A stretch of 64,000 nt of DNA from Acidobacteriota bacterium. Lineage in GTDB: Bacteria; Acidobacteriota; Blastocatellia; RBC074. Made by a program: the position numbers and the translations under genes. Positions 19,701-27,954 of the stretch are shown piece after piece. The number at the start of each line of letters is the position of its first letter. Within the stretch, counting starts at the first letter, position 1. The notes under the pieces were generated by a model. It was not told where the DNA came from. It did not search any database and was given only the letters and a program-made list of their open reading frames with translations. The stretch is taken from positions 2,501-66,500 of the forward strand of contig JACPYM010000091.1 in NCBI GenBank assembly GCA_016196035.1. Reading direction: 5' to 3'.

Positions 19701-19861
19701 ACTGGGGCCTGACCGCCGCGCGCCGCCACTTGCAGGAACTCGGTAGCCTTGAACCCCAGCTTCCGCCCTTCGACCCCACGCGACACGAACCCATGCCGGC
19801 GGTGGACATCAATCCGCGCGATGAGTTTTATGTGGAGGTGGGGGAGGAAGAAGCAGAATGA
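16760..19861 (+). CDS. DUF4062-STAND NTPase with TPR-like sensor
   Basis: A 1,033-aa cytoplasmic protein. Residues 1 to about 90 are DUF4062 (AMISSTARDLPEHRQEALDA, then DDADIYLGVFAHRYGYVP). A STAND-type NTPase follows, with Walker A GGMGKS near residue 231 and Walker B LLVLDG near 307, a sensor-like STRLYPAEL and the FGNYPLLLRALAGEV segment. The C-terminal half is helical repeats (TPR-like). STAND proteins bind a ligand through the repeats and switch on an effector; several serve in anti-phage defence or signalling. Two features stand out. A 124-nt palindromic insertion sits in the NTPase (17752-17875), and the segment from about 18,540 to 19,390 is visibly richer in A/T than the rest, consistent with replacement of the sensor region. 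The start at 16760 is set by the ribosome site and the DUF4062 N-terminus. Confidence 0.82.
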   Translation: MPARPGQLTAMISSTARDLPEHRQEALDACLRQSIFPVMMEHLPASDDEAIGASLQMVDDADIYLGVFAHRYGYVPAGHQISVTEMEYDRAVERKIPRLIFEMGKDHPIKFEDVEVEAAAQLKAFKDRVGTENIVNFFNSPADLRANAINSLSQVRAKLEETKGTSQKFNFHPPNLIPTAPAPYIAHPYSLLQTGQVIGRREELKLLTDWVTRNASDPASIRLFNVVAIGGMGKSALTWKWFNEIAPNELPQLAGRMWWSFYESDAYFENFVIRALAYTSGMPETEVRQLAPDVREDRLFHLLDTQPFLLVLDGLERILLAYARMDDLDADLGTHRFQRADSAADGMKAEEIPSGIRGSQAETAGKDASVPREKHRLRMCSDPRAGRFLRRLAQVRAARVLVSTRLYPAELQTTTAQPRPGCYALFLEGLSDDDALALWRAFIGGERSGARARLLPCFRAFGNYPLLLRALAGEVAEYKPAPGDFDRWLQDHPDFNPAELDLRNARTHVLGYALEGLRDTHTRTLQTLAAFRMPATWETLCAVLVGKGKKPCRDQSALVAVLTELEDRGLVGWDKAANRYDLHPIVRSVVWSKMSNKMRRVVCKSSLKYFDSLPKIGNPLKVNNLSDLTLAIERYITLVHLGRYNAALWVFFKQLNSATLYRLGASRQAIELLEMLFPAGLDQLPTFGFRLFQFWVFNQLALGYIGIGQPERAITLFRRANILQSLSTSRGNLSEALLRKGKIYQAEVAARRSFIIGRDRFPFLKGRSPVLSEWGAKVFGVKSIFPLLTYGLILALRGITSKSESILKQSLRVLANQSEVQAEGRANSRLAQRALWLKEFAKAKVFATHAWELSSKANFEGDFILAARLQGEAALGRNHFATANEHLHHALTRARAVNLELPALIALAELRRQQSSPDEARELLDAVWDSAARGPYPLFHADALNVLAALERDAGQTEAAIAAATAAYRHAWCDGPPYAYHWGLTAARRHLQELGSLEPQLPPFDPTRHEPMPAVDINPRDEFYVEVGEEEAE
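17752..17875. repeat. Palindromic element inserted in frame in the STAND gene
   Basis: Termini CCTGGGTACGC (17752-17762) and GCGTACCCAGG (17865-17875) are perfect 11-bp inverted repeats, and GCATCGCTT recurs at 17761 and 17881. The translated segment (HRFQRADSAADG...ASVPREK) interrupts an otherwise typical NTPase sequence. The element at 42155-42265 shares GGGTACGC and AGCGTGC. Confidence 0.62.
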
Positions 19862-19868
19862 GATTTCG

Positions 19869-19980
19869 CCCGCGCAGCCGGGCGGCAGCATAAAGCCCAG
19901 GGTGGAGCACGCTTCGTGCGGAACCCTGGGACAGCGCCGTGAATGACACGTTAGCCCACGGAGTGGGCGGCAGACATTGG
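19869..19980. repeat. Left 112-nt inverted repeat of the transposase unit
   Basis: It matches the reverse complement of 20700-20811 over 112 nt with about seven differences. Two of these are compensatory in a small internal stem (GCACGAAGCGTGC here, GCGCGAAGCGCGC on the right). A further degenerate partial copy follows at about 20012-20102. Confidence 0.85.
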
Positions 19981-20130
19981 CCCATCCGCCATGTCTACCG
20001 CCCATCAACAATCACCTATTCCCCAGGGTTCCGCACTAGCGCGTACCGCTGGGACAGCGCCGTGAAATCACTTATTCCCCGGGGTTCCGCATAAACTCTG
20101 GGAACAACACCAAACCCTCGGAGGAATGCC

Positions 20131-20583
20131 ATGCCTCAATCTTATGTCAACCTGCTTTACCACCTCGTCTTTTCCACCAAAGAACGCCAGCCGCTGATCA
20201 CCGAGGCCTATCAGCCGCGTTTATATGAATACCTCGGCGGCACCATTCGCGGGCTGGGCGGCGTGGCGTTGGAGATCAATGGCGTCGAAGACCATGTGCA
20301 CGTGCTGGCAAAATTGCGGCAGGACAAAGCCGTGTCTGAGGTCTTGCGCGATCTGAAAGCGAATGCGTCTGGCTGGTTGCACGCCGTCTTCCCAGAGTTA
20401 CAGCAGTTCGCGTGGCAAAACGGCTACGGCGCGTTTACGGTGAGCACGTCGCAAGTTGCCGCCGTGCGCCGTTACATCGCCAATCAGAAAGCGCATCACC
20501 AACAGCAATCGTTTGAAGAGGAGTTCGTGCAGTTGCTGAAATTGCACGACGTTGAATATGACGAACGTTATTTGTGGAAATGA
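20131..20583 (+). CDS. Y1 (IS200-like) transposase, RAYT-like
   Basis: A 150-aa single-strand transposase of the HUH/Y1 family. The metal-binding HUH triad is DHVHVL (about residues 52-57) and the nucleophile is probably Tyr in VRRYIANQ (about residue 114). This length and the presence of a single gene fit IS200/IS605 TnpA or the REP-associated tyrosine transposases (RAYTs). RAYTs are typically single-copy and flanked by inverted REP units, which is what is seen here: 112-nt inverted units on both sides. There is no tnpB or IscB. GGAGGA precedes the ATG. The protein is complete and its motifs are intact. Confidence 0.86.
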   Translation: MPQSYVNLLYHLVFSTKERQPLITEAYQPRLYEYLGGTIRGLGGVALEINGVEDHVHVLAKLRQDKAVSEVLRDLKANASGWLHAVFPELQQFAWQNGYGAFTVSTSQVAAVRRYIANQKAHHQQQSFEEEFVQLLKLHDVEYDERYLWK

Positions 20584-20595
20584 ATTGCGGAGATC

Positions 20596-20657
20596 GTTCG
20601 CGGGCTAGGCATATTTAGCGCCGCATTCCCAAGTGATTGCGGCGCCAGCCCGCGAAC
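20596..20657. repeat. Two-tier hairpin just after the transposase stop
   Basis: GTTCGCGGGCT (20596-20606) pairs with AGCCCGCGAAC (20647-20657), and inside it GCGCCGCA (20618-20625) pairs with TGCGGCGC (20638-20645). It may be a terminator or a transposase recognition hairpin. Confidence 0.65.
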
Positions 20658-20699
20658 ATGGATGGCGGATGTGCGCTCATTCGCCCATTCGCCCATTTG

Positions 20700-20811
20700 C
20701 CAAGGTCTGCCGCCCACTCCGTGGGCTAATGTGTTCTTCACGGCGCTGTCCCAGGGTTCCGCGCGAAGCGCGCTCCACCCTGGGCTTTATGCTTCCGCCC
20801 GGCTGCGCGGG
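20700..20811. repeat. Right 112-nt inverted repeat of the transposase unit
   Basis: The inverted partner of 19869-19980, about 94% identical. The two units bracket about 720 nt holding only the transposase gene and its hairpin. Confidence 0.85.
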
Positions 20812-20868
20812 CTGGGCGTATTGAACTGTCGTGCCAAGCTCAAATGCTGCGCCGTGGCTGAGAAGTCG

Positions 20869-21660
20869 TCACAGCGCCCCGGCTTTTTCAAAATACGGCT
20901 CCATCAACCGGATGCCTGCCAGGCCCGGCAGCGTGCCCATTTTGGCGTCAATCTCCTGCACCACTTTGCGGCGCGCGGCGGCGGGAAAGACGGTGGTGAA
21001 GAGGCGTTTGACTTCCGCCGTAGTCTTGACGCCCGCGCCGACCGGCACCCAATTGGACTCCAGCAAGCGCCGCGTCAACCAGCGTGCGCCGGGCGTTTGT
21101 TCGAGTTGCTGGCGGGCGTGATTGAAATACCAGGCGAAGTGGCGGCGCTCCTGTTTGGCAATGCGGTCGCACAGGGTTTTGAGCACGGGATTGCGCGTGA
21201 ATTGTTTGAGGTGTTCATAGCCACGCAACGTCGTCATTTCTTGAATCGCGCCGAACGAGAGATACACCGCCGGGAACTGATGATAAAAGACGCGCGAGAA
21301 CAGCGGCGTCAGCACCAGTTCGAGCCATTCTTTGAGCGTGCCGCGCTTTTGGACTTGTTCAACGCGATTTTCTTCCAACGGATGGCCGCAGGCCGCCAGC
21401 AGGCGCGCCAGTTCGTAGCCGTGGAAAAACTCTTCATAGTTCCAGGTCGCCAGAAAGGCCGTGACGGCGGGTTCGAGGGCGATTTTCATGCCGAGCAGGC
21501 TGCGCAGGTAACGGATCGTCTGGCTTTCAATGTCAGAAAAGTAGGTGATGACAAAGCGTTCGTCCTCGGTCAGGCCGACGCGGCTGGCTTCGTCCCAATC
21601 AAGGTCAGTGGTGGCAATGCGGGTTGAAGCGCCGATATAACGTTCAATGTCTGCGGTCAT
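20869..21660 (-). CDS. Ferritin-like di-iron protein, acyl-ACP desaturase type
   Basis: A soluble 263-aa helical protein. Two E-x-x-H motifs, EFFH (E77, H80) and ERRH (E171, H174), together with E45 and E141, give the six-ligand pattern of the di-iron centre of acyl-ACP desaturases (fatty acid desaturase type 2). These enzymes insert a double bond into ACP-bound fatty acids using oxygen and ferredoxin. The start at 21660 is supported by AAGGAG and by the motif spacing; the frame is open to 22095 through a hairpin repeat and should not be translated there. Another ferritin-like activity is possible. Confidence 0.8.
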   Translation of the reverse strand: MTADIERYIGASTRIATTDLDWDEASRVGLTEDERFVITYFSDIESQTIRYLRSLLGMKIALEPAVTAFLATWNYEEFFHGYELARLLAACGHPLEENRVEQVQKRGTLKEWLELVLTPLFSRVFYHQFPAVYLSFGAIQEMTTLRGYEHLKQFTRNPVLKTLCDRIAKQERRHFAWYFNHARQQLEQTPGARWLTRRLLESNWVPVGAGVKTTAEVKRLFTTVFPAAARRKVVQEIDAKMGTLPGLAGIRLMEPYFEKAGAL

Positions 21661-21756
21661 AGGTGAAGTCTCCTTTTCACCAGCGATTACGGGGAGAATG
21701 GCGCAATGGATTTCTTTGACCGATGGCTTTGAAACAAGATGTTTGCAAATAGGAAT

Positions 21757-22008
21757 GAACCACGGGGCACACGGGGGAAGAGGGGGGAAACACAAACTGC
21801 GCCCGCAGATCGCAACTTTACCCTCACATATATAGCTTTCAAGAAAAAGAAATTCTCCCACGAAGCTACACGAAGAAAACACGAAGCAGGATTGATGGGT
21901 ATTTCTTTCTTCGTGGAATCTTCGTGTGGCTTCGTGGGGAAAATCATTATCTTGAAATCTATATTTGCTTGGTCTCCCTGTGCGCCCCGTGTGCCCCGTG
22001 GTTGGTTC
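21757..22008. repeat. Nested 252-nt hairpin upstream of the desaturase gene
   Basis: Outer arms (GAACCACGGGGCACACGGGG and its complement ending at 22008), middle arms around ATATATAGCTTTCAAGA / TCTTGAAATCTATATTT, and inner arms of CACGAAG-type units (about 21853-21887 against 21909-21941) all pair in register. The arms are built of short repeated words. Confidence 0.78.
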
Positions 22009-22020
22009 AATACGAGCGCT

Positions 22021-22127
22021 CCCAAGTGGCATCCTTTGCCTGTAAACTAGGCGCACTCGTTGCCAGTGAAAGAAGCAGTGCCGGGCAAGGCCCAAGTGGC
22101 ATCCTTTGCCTGTAAACTAGGCGCACT
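22021..22127. repeat. Two exact 37-nt direct repeats with a 33-nt spacer
   Basis: Copies at 22021-22057 and 22091-22127 are identical and contain a small internal stem GCCT...AGGC. They lie upstream of the sigma factor gene. Two copies alone are not enough to call a CRISPR array. Confidence 0.85.
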
Positions 22128-22215
22128 GCAAAATTTACGGCAGGTTGAAACCAACCGCCCCGGCTCGTCACTTACCCCACGGAACACGCAAGAGAAGTTT
22201 TGAGGGAAACACAGT

Positions 22216-22836
22216 GTGAATGTGATGAGCAGTTGGGCGATAGCGAGCGAGAAGCGAGGGACAATGGCCTTTTCCGAAATCGCGCCCGGCGTGGTTACGC
22301 GAGCGAAGAACGGAGACGAAGATGCGTTTCATCTCATCTTCAACCGTTATGGCCGACCTGTCCTTAGCTTCATCAACAACCTGGTGCAAAGCCACGAGTT
22401 GGCCGAAGAATTGGCCCAGGAAACCTTTGTGCGCGCCTACCGCAACCTGCGCGGCTTGCAGGATGAAGCGCGCCTCTCGACCTGGCTTTTCGGCATCGCC
22501 CGCAACGTTGTACGTGAGGCGATTCGGCAAAAGATCAAAGCCGAAAAGAAGGTAGACCTAGACGCCCCGGAAACGCTCCAATTGCCCGCGCCAGGCGTGT
22601 TGCCGGAGGGAGCGATGCTCGACCGCGAATTGACCGTGAAAATCAGCCGCGCGCTGGCTGACCTGGACGAAGACAAACGCGTCGTGTTCAGTCTGAAGAT
22701 TTTTCATGAGAAAAGTTACGAAGAGATCAGCGCGCTGACCGGCCATTCCGTCGGCAAGCTGAAGACGGATTTACACCGGGCGCGGCTGGAAATCCGCAAA
22801 CGGCTGGGGACGTATTTAGAAAGCGCGGCGTGTTGA
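22216..22836 (+). CDS. ECF-type RNA polymerase sigma factor
   Basis: A 206-aa sigma-70 family protein with only regions 2 and 4. Region 2 includes [20 protein letters not shown] and [11 protein letters not shown]; region 4 is [20 protein letters not shown], then [12 protein letters not shown], a helix-turn-helix for the -35 element. It should direct polymerase to a small regulon, held by the anti-sigma factor encoded next. The start is uncertain: GTG at 22216 with GAGGGA 9 nt upstream, ATG at 22225, or ATG at 22264 behind GCGAGGGA. The 37-nt direct repeats upstream may belong to its control region. Confidence 0.9.
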   Translation: MNVMSSWAIASEKRGTMAFSEIAPGVVTRAKNGDEDAFHLIFNRYGRPVLSFINNLVQSHELAEELAQETFVRAYRNLRGLQDEARLSTWLFGIARNVVREAIRQKIKAEKKVDLDAPETLQLPAPGVLPEGAMLDRELTVKISRALADLDEDKRVVFSLKIFHEKSYEEISALTGHSVGKLKTDLHRARLEIRKRLGTYLESAAC

Positions 22837-22850
22837 AAGGCAATGATATT

Positions 22851-22960
22851 TTGACAGGATGAACAGGATTGGTGGGAAGGATTGACAGGATTCAAAGCTT
22901 TGGGACAAACCGTTCCAGTAACCTCATGCTCATCCTGTTGGTAATCCTGTAAATCCTGTC
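22851..22960. repeat. Intra-operon hairpin H4 of ACAGGAT words
   Basis: The left tract (22851-22892) repeats GACAGGAT/GAACAGGATT; the right tract (22931-22960) repeats ATCCTGT. It starts 14 nt after the sigma gene stop and ends 29 nt before the anti-sigma start. Confidence 0.78.
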
Positions 22961-22989
22961 TAGCTCTGATGAGCTTTGCCGGAGAAGTT

Positions 22990-23841
22990 ATGAATTGCGA
23001 ACGTTGTCAGACAGAACTCGAAGATTTCTTGTACGGCGAATTGGCCGAGAGCCAGACCGCCGCTGTGCGGGCGCATTTGGCGGATTGTGCCGACTGTGTG
23101 CAGGCGCGGGCGACGCTCGAGCGCGAGCATGAAATCTTCGCGCAATACTACGAACAGACCGCGCTCGAACCGGCGCCGGAAATGTGGCAGACGATTCAGG
23201 CGCGCATTCATACTGAAGCGACTGCACCTGCCGCTGCGCCAGAGAAAGCCGGCTTCATTGCTGGGATACTGGCTTGGCTTTCCGGCGCAGCAGTGGTGCG
23301 GCAAGTGGCGTTGGCGCTGGTGCTGGTTGTGGTTTCGGTCATGGCGACGACCTACTATCTCAAATCGCAGCAGAGCAATGATCCGCGACTGGCAAGGCTC
23401 AAGCCGTCACCGACTGTCACCGTTGCGCCCACGCCTGGCGTAACGCCGGAGCAGTCGCAGGTCGCTCCGCCCACGCCACTCGCAAAAGATTTGGCGAAAC
23501 ACAACGCGCCGGTTCAGAATGCGCCACGCACGCCGCTCAAACCGCAACCGAAATTCAGTGAAACGCAGTTGATTCAAAATCAGATCGCGCGCGCCGAACG
23601 CGAATATCAGGGCGCGCTCAAATTGCTTGACCGCGTGATTGCGCGCCACCGCGACAACTTTGCGCCCGGGTTGTTGAAACGGTATGAGAGCAGTTTGGCA
23701 TTGATTGATAACTCAATTGCCGAGAGCCGCCGCGCCTTGCGCGAACGCCCGGAAGACGCGGCGAGCGGCCAATTCCTGTTGGCTGCGTATGCGAAGAAGC
23801 TGGAATTGATGCAGGAGATTGCGACGCAGGCGGGGCAATAG
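22990..23841 (+). CDS. Anti-sigma factor with zf-HC2 (ZAS) domain
   Basis: A 283-aa membrane protein. The cytoplasmic N-terminus has the zinc anti-sigma pattern C3, C6, H29, C33, C36 (H-x3-C-x2-C). A membrane helix lies near residues 100-120 (VRQVALALVLVVVSVMATTY), followed by a Pro-rich linker and a helical C-terminal domain. It should bind and silence the upstream ECF sigma factor until a signal arrives. The start at 22990 has GGAGAAG and places the zinc motif at the very N-terminus; an earlier ATG at 22969 is less likely. The extracytoplasmic half is long for this family and may sense envelope signals. Confidence 0.88.
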   Translation: MNCERCQTELEDFLYGELAESQTAAVRAHLADCADCVQARATLEREHEIFAQYYEQTALEPAPEMWQTIQARIHTEATAPAAAPEKAGFIAGILAWLSGAAVVRQVALALVLVVVSVMATTYYLKSQQSNDPRLARLKPSPTVTVAPTPGVTPEQSQVAPPTPLAKDLAKHNAPVQNAPRTPLKPQPKFSETQLIQNQIARAEREYQGALKLLDRVIARHRDNFAPGLLKRYESSLALIDNSIAESRRALRERPEDAASGQFLLAAYAKKLELMQEIATQAGQ

Positions 23842-23864
23842 ATTAGGTGAAAGAAGCATGAAGA

Positions 23865-23968
23865 GAGATTACGGAACAGACGGAAATAGCAGAACAGACG
23901 GAAGCAGAACTAAACCAGCCCAGACGCGTTCTGTCTGTTCCGTTATTTCCGTCTGTTCCGTCATCTCC
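23865..23968. repeat. Intra-operon hairpin H5 of ACGGAACAG words
   Basis: The left arm (23865-23910) and right arm (23928-23968) pair over about 40 nt with few mismatches, sharing ACGGAACAGACGGAAATA. It starts 24 nt after the anti-sigma stop and ends 18 nt before the DUF4097 start. Confidence 0.85.
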
Positions 23969-23986
23969 TCTTCTTTTGAGATAAAG

Positions 23987-25243
23987 ATGCGAAACGTTCT
24001 GTTCAACTTGGCAACTTTGCTGACGCTGCTGACGGCATTCACCGCCGCCGCACCCGCGCAATCGTTCCCGCGCGAGTTGCACGAAGTTTACAACCTCAAC
24101 TCCGACGGCACGATCAGCGTCACCAACAGCAGCGGCTACATTCGCATCACGACCTGGAACGAGAATCGTGTGCAGGTGGACGCCGTCAAAAACGCGCGCC
24201 GCGATGAGGATTGGCCGTTGATCGAAATCCGTGTCACGAGCCGTCCTGAACGTTTGGAAATCACGACCGTTTATCCGCGGGGCCGTTCGAATACGGCCAG
24301 CGTGAATTACGATTTGAAAGTGCCGCGTTCCGTCGTGCTCAACAACATTGCTTCGACCAGCGGTGATGTGACGATCACCGGCCCGCTGGCCAGCGTCAGT
24401 GCGCGTTCGACCAGCGGCAACGTCACGGCGACAGAGGTGACCGGCAATGCGAATGTTTCCAGCACCAGCGGCAATGCGACCGCCCAGCACATCGGCGGCA
24501 GCCTTTCGATCAGTTCCACCAGCGGCAATGTGAGCGCTTCGGATGTGGCCGCACGAGCAACGGCGCGCAGTTCGAGCGGCGACATTACCCTGAGCAAAGT
24601 GCGCGACGATGCCAGCGCGCATTGTGCCAGCGGTTCGATTCGGCTGGAACAGATCGGCGGACGCGTCGCGGCGCAAAGCTCCAGCGGCAGCGTCACCATT
24701 CGCACGGTCAGCGGCGATGTCGAAGCCGCCTCGAACAGCGACAACGTGCTGATCGAAGACGTGCGGGGCCGTGTCGTGGCGACCTCTTTCACCGGCAACG
24801 TCATTGTGCGCAAGGCGGATGAAGGCGTGCGCGCCACCGCGACCAGTTCCAACATCGAAATCACCAATGTCAAAGGGCGCATCGAGGCCGAAACCATCAG
24901 CGGTTCGGTTACGTTGCGCGAAGTGGATTCGCATGATTTGCGGATAAAAAGTCTGAGCAGCAGCGTGCGCTATCAGGGCAAGCTATATGCCGATGGCCGT
25001 TACGAATTTTCCAGCTTCAGCGGTGATGTCGTCGTGACCTTGCCCGCCGACAGCGAATTCAATCTGACCGCGCAATCGTTTAGCGGCACGATCAACACCG
25101 ACTTTCCCATTCAACTAACCACCGGCAAACTCAGCAGCCGTGGCCCCGTGCAAGGCGTTGCGGGCAAAGGTGGCGCGCAACTCAAAGCCGAATCCTTTAG
25201 CGGCAGCGTGCATATCAAAAAGCTCGTGGCGCAAAACCGCTAG
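23987..25243 (+). CDS. DUF4097 (putative adhesin-type) beta-repeat protein
   Basis: A secreted 418-aa protein with a signal peptide (residues 1-25, ending APAQS). The rest is a beta-solenoid of about 20-residue repeats built on S-T-S-G-N/D-V-T, for example ARSTSGNVTATEVTGNANVS and SSTSGNVSASDVAARATARS. This is the DUF4097 family, often encoded beside ECF sigma/anti-sigma pairs, as here, and probably a cell-envelope product controlled by that pair. The ATG at 23987 is the only start giving a signal peptide; the frame is open upstream across the hairpin. The TAG stop lies inside the first bases of P1 copy c. Confidence 0.83.
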   Translation: MRNVLFNLATLLTLLTAFTAAAPAQSFPRELHEVYNLNSDGTISVTNSSGYIRITTWNENRVQVDAVKNARRDEDWPLIEIRVTSRPERLEITTVYPRGRSNTASVNYDLKVPRSVVLNNIASTSGDVTITGPLASVSARSTSGNVTATEVTGNANVSSTSGNATAQHIGGSLSISSTSGNVSASDVAARATARSSSGDITLSKVRDDASAHCASGSIRLEQIGGRVAAQSSSGSVTIRTVSGDVEAASNSDNVLIEDVRGRVVATSFTGNVIVRKADEGVRATATSSNIEITNVKGRIEAETISGSVTLREVDSHDLRIKSLSSSVRYQGKLYADGRYEFSSFSGDVVVTLPADSEFNLTAQSFSGTINTDFPIQLTTGKLSSRGPVQGVAGKGGAQLKAESFSGSVHIKKLVAQNR

Positions 25244-25380
25244 ATCAGTTTGCAATTGCGTGTACGGGCAGCGTGTGGGGGCGGTACCGCGCGCGTGAGC
25301 AAGCGGAGGCGCTGCCCTGCTGCCAATTCGCCTCACTTGACGCGCTGCTTGCTCACGCGCGCGGTACCGTTTTCCCGTAC
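25241..25380. repeat. Dispersed palindromic element P1, copy c
   Basis: Begins TAGATCAGTTTGCAATTGCG, whose TAG is the DUF4097 stop codon. The core arms GGTACCGCGCGCGTGAGCAA (25282-25301) and TTGCTCACGCGCGCGGTACC (25349-25368) are exact complements. The usual right end (GAAAACCGATCTA) is missing, so this copy looks truncated next to the following gene. Confidence 0.78.
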
Positions 25381-25406
25381 AGCGCGCTCCTTCGTAGACG
25401 CGCTCC

Positions 25407-26618
25407 TCAAATCCGAATGAAAATCTTTTTGCGATACAGCCAGAACAACATCAACCAATAAATCGCCAGCACTCCAACACCCAGCAAAAACGGTTCGTAG
25501 GCTTCGCCGAACAGCTTGAAAGTATTCTGGCCGAAATGGCGTTTGAGCATGGCGGTCATAAAGCCGCCCCACAATTCGGCGATGCAATACGCGGCAATTG
25601 AATTCATGCCGATCACCAGCAACGGAAAGGCCCAACGCCGCTGGCCGTGCCAATCCAGCACACTGTAAAACCCGGCCAGCAACAGGCAACACCAGCCGCC
25701 GCTAAACAGCACCCAACTCGGCGTCCAGATGCGTTTGACGACCGGGCAAATTCCCAGCCAGCCGAGCAGCCAACCTGAAGCCAAGCCAACCAGCCCAGCG
25801 ATCACAAACCATTTGGCTTTCTCGCGCTGGCTACGGTCGGAACGCAAGATGCCGCCCGCCAGCAAACCCAAAATCATCGTGCCCAGCGTCGGAATGAAGC
25901 TCAGCGTCAGATAGCCACCGCCGTTAAATACGAACGGCTTTTCGCGTGGGAACAGATTCAGGAACCATTGATCGAACCAAGCGGCAAAATTCGTATTCTT
26001 GTTCCAATGCGCGGCAAAACCCGTCAGCAGGTGCGGCCAGTCTTTCGCCACACCCACCCAGGTCAGATCGAAATCGGCAGGCGGCAACGGGTACAACGCA
26101 AACGCCAGCCAATAACCGACTAGAATTACGCCCAGCGCCAGCCATTGCACGCGCATCGTTTGCCAGCCGAGCAAGAACAGAAACACGTAGCCCAAGCCGA
26201 TCTGCGTCAGCGTGTCTTCAAAGGTGAAATAAGTCATGGGCCGATTGACCGAACGCAGGAAGATGCCCAGGAAGATCAGAATCAACGCGCGCTGGCAGGC
26301 GTGGCGTAACATCCGCGCTTTCGTCTGGCCCTGCTGTTGGCGGCTGATGAGCGAGAACGGCAAGGCCGCGCCAACCAAAAATGAAAACGACGGTTGAATC
26401 AGATCGTGCAGCGAACAGCCAATCCATTCGACGTGCGATTGATGCCAGGCCAGGAAGCGCCAGAAACCGCTCTCCGGTAAAGCCGTTGAAACGCGGCGTA
26501 GGTGCAACACCTCGGCCATCATCAGCAGCATAACGAAACCGCGATAGGCGTCGAGCGAGGTGAGTCGGTTGGGCAAGGGCGCTTTGTTGGAAGTGCTTTC
26601 GACAACTGCTTCGGCCAT
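25407..26618 (-). CDS. Membrane acyltransferase-like protein (DUF5009/HGSNAT type)
   Basis: A 403-aa protein with 10-11 membrane helices. [20 protein letters not shown] at the start is the hallmark of the DUF5009/heparan-alpha-glucosaminide N-acetyltransferase-like group, followed by [20 protein letters not shown] and later [13 protein letters not shown]. These proteins are predicted to move acyl groups from acetyl-CoA across the membrane to a sugar, but few have a known substrate. The start at 26618 was chosen because upstream residues are not membrane-protein-like. It lies last in the minus-strand pyr run, 49 nt after pyrC, perhaps by read-through. Confidence 0.75.
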   Translation of the reverse strand: MAEAVVESTSNKAPLPNRLTSLDAYRGFVMLLMMAEVLHLRRVSTALPESGFWRFLAWHQSHVEWIGCSLHDLIQPSFSFLVGAALPFSLISRQQQGQTKARMLRHACQRALILIFLGIFLRSVNRPMTYFTFEDTLTQIGLGYVFLFLLGWQTMRVQWLALGVILVGYWLAFALYPLPPADFDLTWVGVAKDWPHLLTGFAAHWNKNTNFAAWFDQWFLNLFPREKPFVFNGGGYLTLSFIPTLGTMILGLLAGGILRSDRSQREKAKWFVIAGLVGLASGWLLGWLGICPVVKRIWTPSWVLFSGGWCCLLLAGFYSVLDWHGQRRWAFPLLVIGMNSIAAYCIAELWGGFMTAMLKRHFGQNTFKLFGEAYEPFLLGVGVLAIYWLMLFWLYRKKIFIRI

Positions 26619-26667
26619 ACAGAGAACGTCCTTTCGTGAACCCTTGATACAGCAGTTGTGGTTGGCG

Positions 26668-27954
26668 TCAGCGAGCCGTCCAGACCAGGCGGCCGGCAAC
26701 GACGGTTGCGACCGGCGCACCACGTAATTCCCAGCCATCAAACGGCGTGTTGCGGCTCTTGGATTGAAACTGCCCGGCCTCCACCTTGATCTGTTTAACC
26801 GGATCGAAGATTGTCACATCGGCCAGCGCGCCAGCTTTCAACGTGCCGCGCGCCAGCCCGAACAAACGCGCCGGATTACAGGACAGTAATTCCACCATCC
26901 GGCTCAACGAAATCACGCCTCGGTGCACCAGCCGATCCAGGGCTAAAGAGACCGCCGTTTCCAGCCCGATGATGCCGTTGGGCGAGCGGTCGAATTCGAG
27001 CATCTTTTCGTTGGCGTGATGCGGCGCGTGGTCGGTCGCAATCGCGTCAATCGTGCCGTCGCGCAAGCCTTCGATGATCGCATCCACATCGCTTTGGGCG
27101 CGTAACGGCGGGGCCATTTTGAAATTGGTATTGTAACGACTCTCAAATACATCGCGGTCGGTCAGCGTGAAATGGTGCGGCGCGACTTCGCAACTGACGG
27201 CCAGGCCCTTGGCTTTAGCTTCGCGCACCAGTTCAACCGAACGCGCCGTCGAGATGTGCGCGATATGCACGCGCGCGCCGGTGATTTCGGCCAGCATGAT
27301 GTCGCGCGAAACGTGCAGGTCTTCGGCCAAGCCGGGCAAGCCTTTTAACCCCATCAGCGCGGAGTATTGGCCCTCGTGCATCGCCCAGCCCGTCGCGCCA
27401 CAACAATCTTCGCAATGATCCACCACCGGCAGATCGAAATCGCGGGCGTATTCCAATGCGCGGCGCATCATGCCCGAATCCACCACTGGCTTGCCGTCAT
27501 CGCTGATCGCCACGATCCCGGCGGCCTTCATCTCGCCAATCTCGGCCAGATGCTCGCCTTTGGAACCTTGCGTGATCGCGCCAATCGGAAAGACGTTCGC
27601 CAAGCCAGCCTTGCGCGCCTGTTCGATGATGAAGTTAGTGACCGACGAATTGTCATTGACCGGCTTCGTGTTGGGCATGCAGCAGACCGACGTGAAGCCA
27701 CCCGCCACCGCCGCCCGCGCGCCTGTTTCGATAGTCTCTTTGTATTCAAAGCCCGGTTCGCGCAGATGTACGTGCAGGTCAATGAAGCCGGGCGCGACGA
27801 TCAAGCCGGTGGCGTCAACGGTTTTGACACCCTCTGCATTGATTGTCTCATCAATGGTTTCGACTTTGCCGTCGCGAATGAGCAGATCGCGGCGCGCTTC
27901 GAGTTGTTGCGTGGGGTCAATGAGGGTGCCGTTTTTGATGAGCAAGGAAGACAT
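26668..27954 (-). CDS. pyrC: Dihydroorotase
   Basis: Closes N-carbamoyl-L-aspartate to dihydroorotate, step 3 of de novo pyrimidine synthesis. The 428-aa sequence is of the bacterial class I type: HxH in [15 protein letters not shown] near residue 180, HISTARS near 235 and DHAPH near 305, which supply the metal ligands and catalytic Asp. PNTKPVNDN and the C-terminal [20 protein letters not shown] are also typical. The start codon follows a long nested hairpin that separates it from pyrB. Confidence 0.95.
   Translation of the reverse strand: MSSLLIKNGTLIDPTQQLEARRDLLIRDGKVETIDETINAEGVKTVDATGLIVAPGFIDLHVHLREPGFEYKETIETGARAAVAGGFTSVCCMPNTKPVNDNSSVTNFIIEQARKAGLANVFPIGAITQGSKGEHLAEIGEMKAAGIVAISDDGKPVVDSGMMRRALEYARDFDLPVVDHCEDCCGATGWAMHEGQYSALMGLKGLPGLAEDLHVSRDIMLAEITGARVHIAHISTARSVELVREAKAKGLAVSCEVAPHHFTLTDRDVFESRYNTNFKMAPPLRAQSDVDAIIEGLRDGTIDAIATDHAPHHANEKMLEFDRSPNGIIGLETAVSLALDRLVHRGVISLSRMVELLSCNPARLFGLARGTLKAGALADVTIFDPVKQIKVEAGQFQSKSRNTPFDGWELRGAPVATVVAGRLVWTAR

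Noticed and set aside
22021-22127. Minimal CRISPR array
   Set aside because: Only two repeats and one spacer, no cas genes and no leader-like AT-rich region; kept as a direct repeat.
23858-23986. Earlier start for the DUF4097 protein
   Set aside because: It would translate the hairpin arms and bury the signal peptide.
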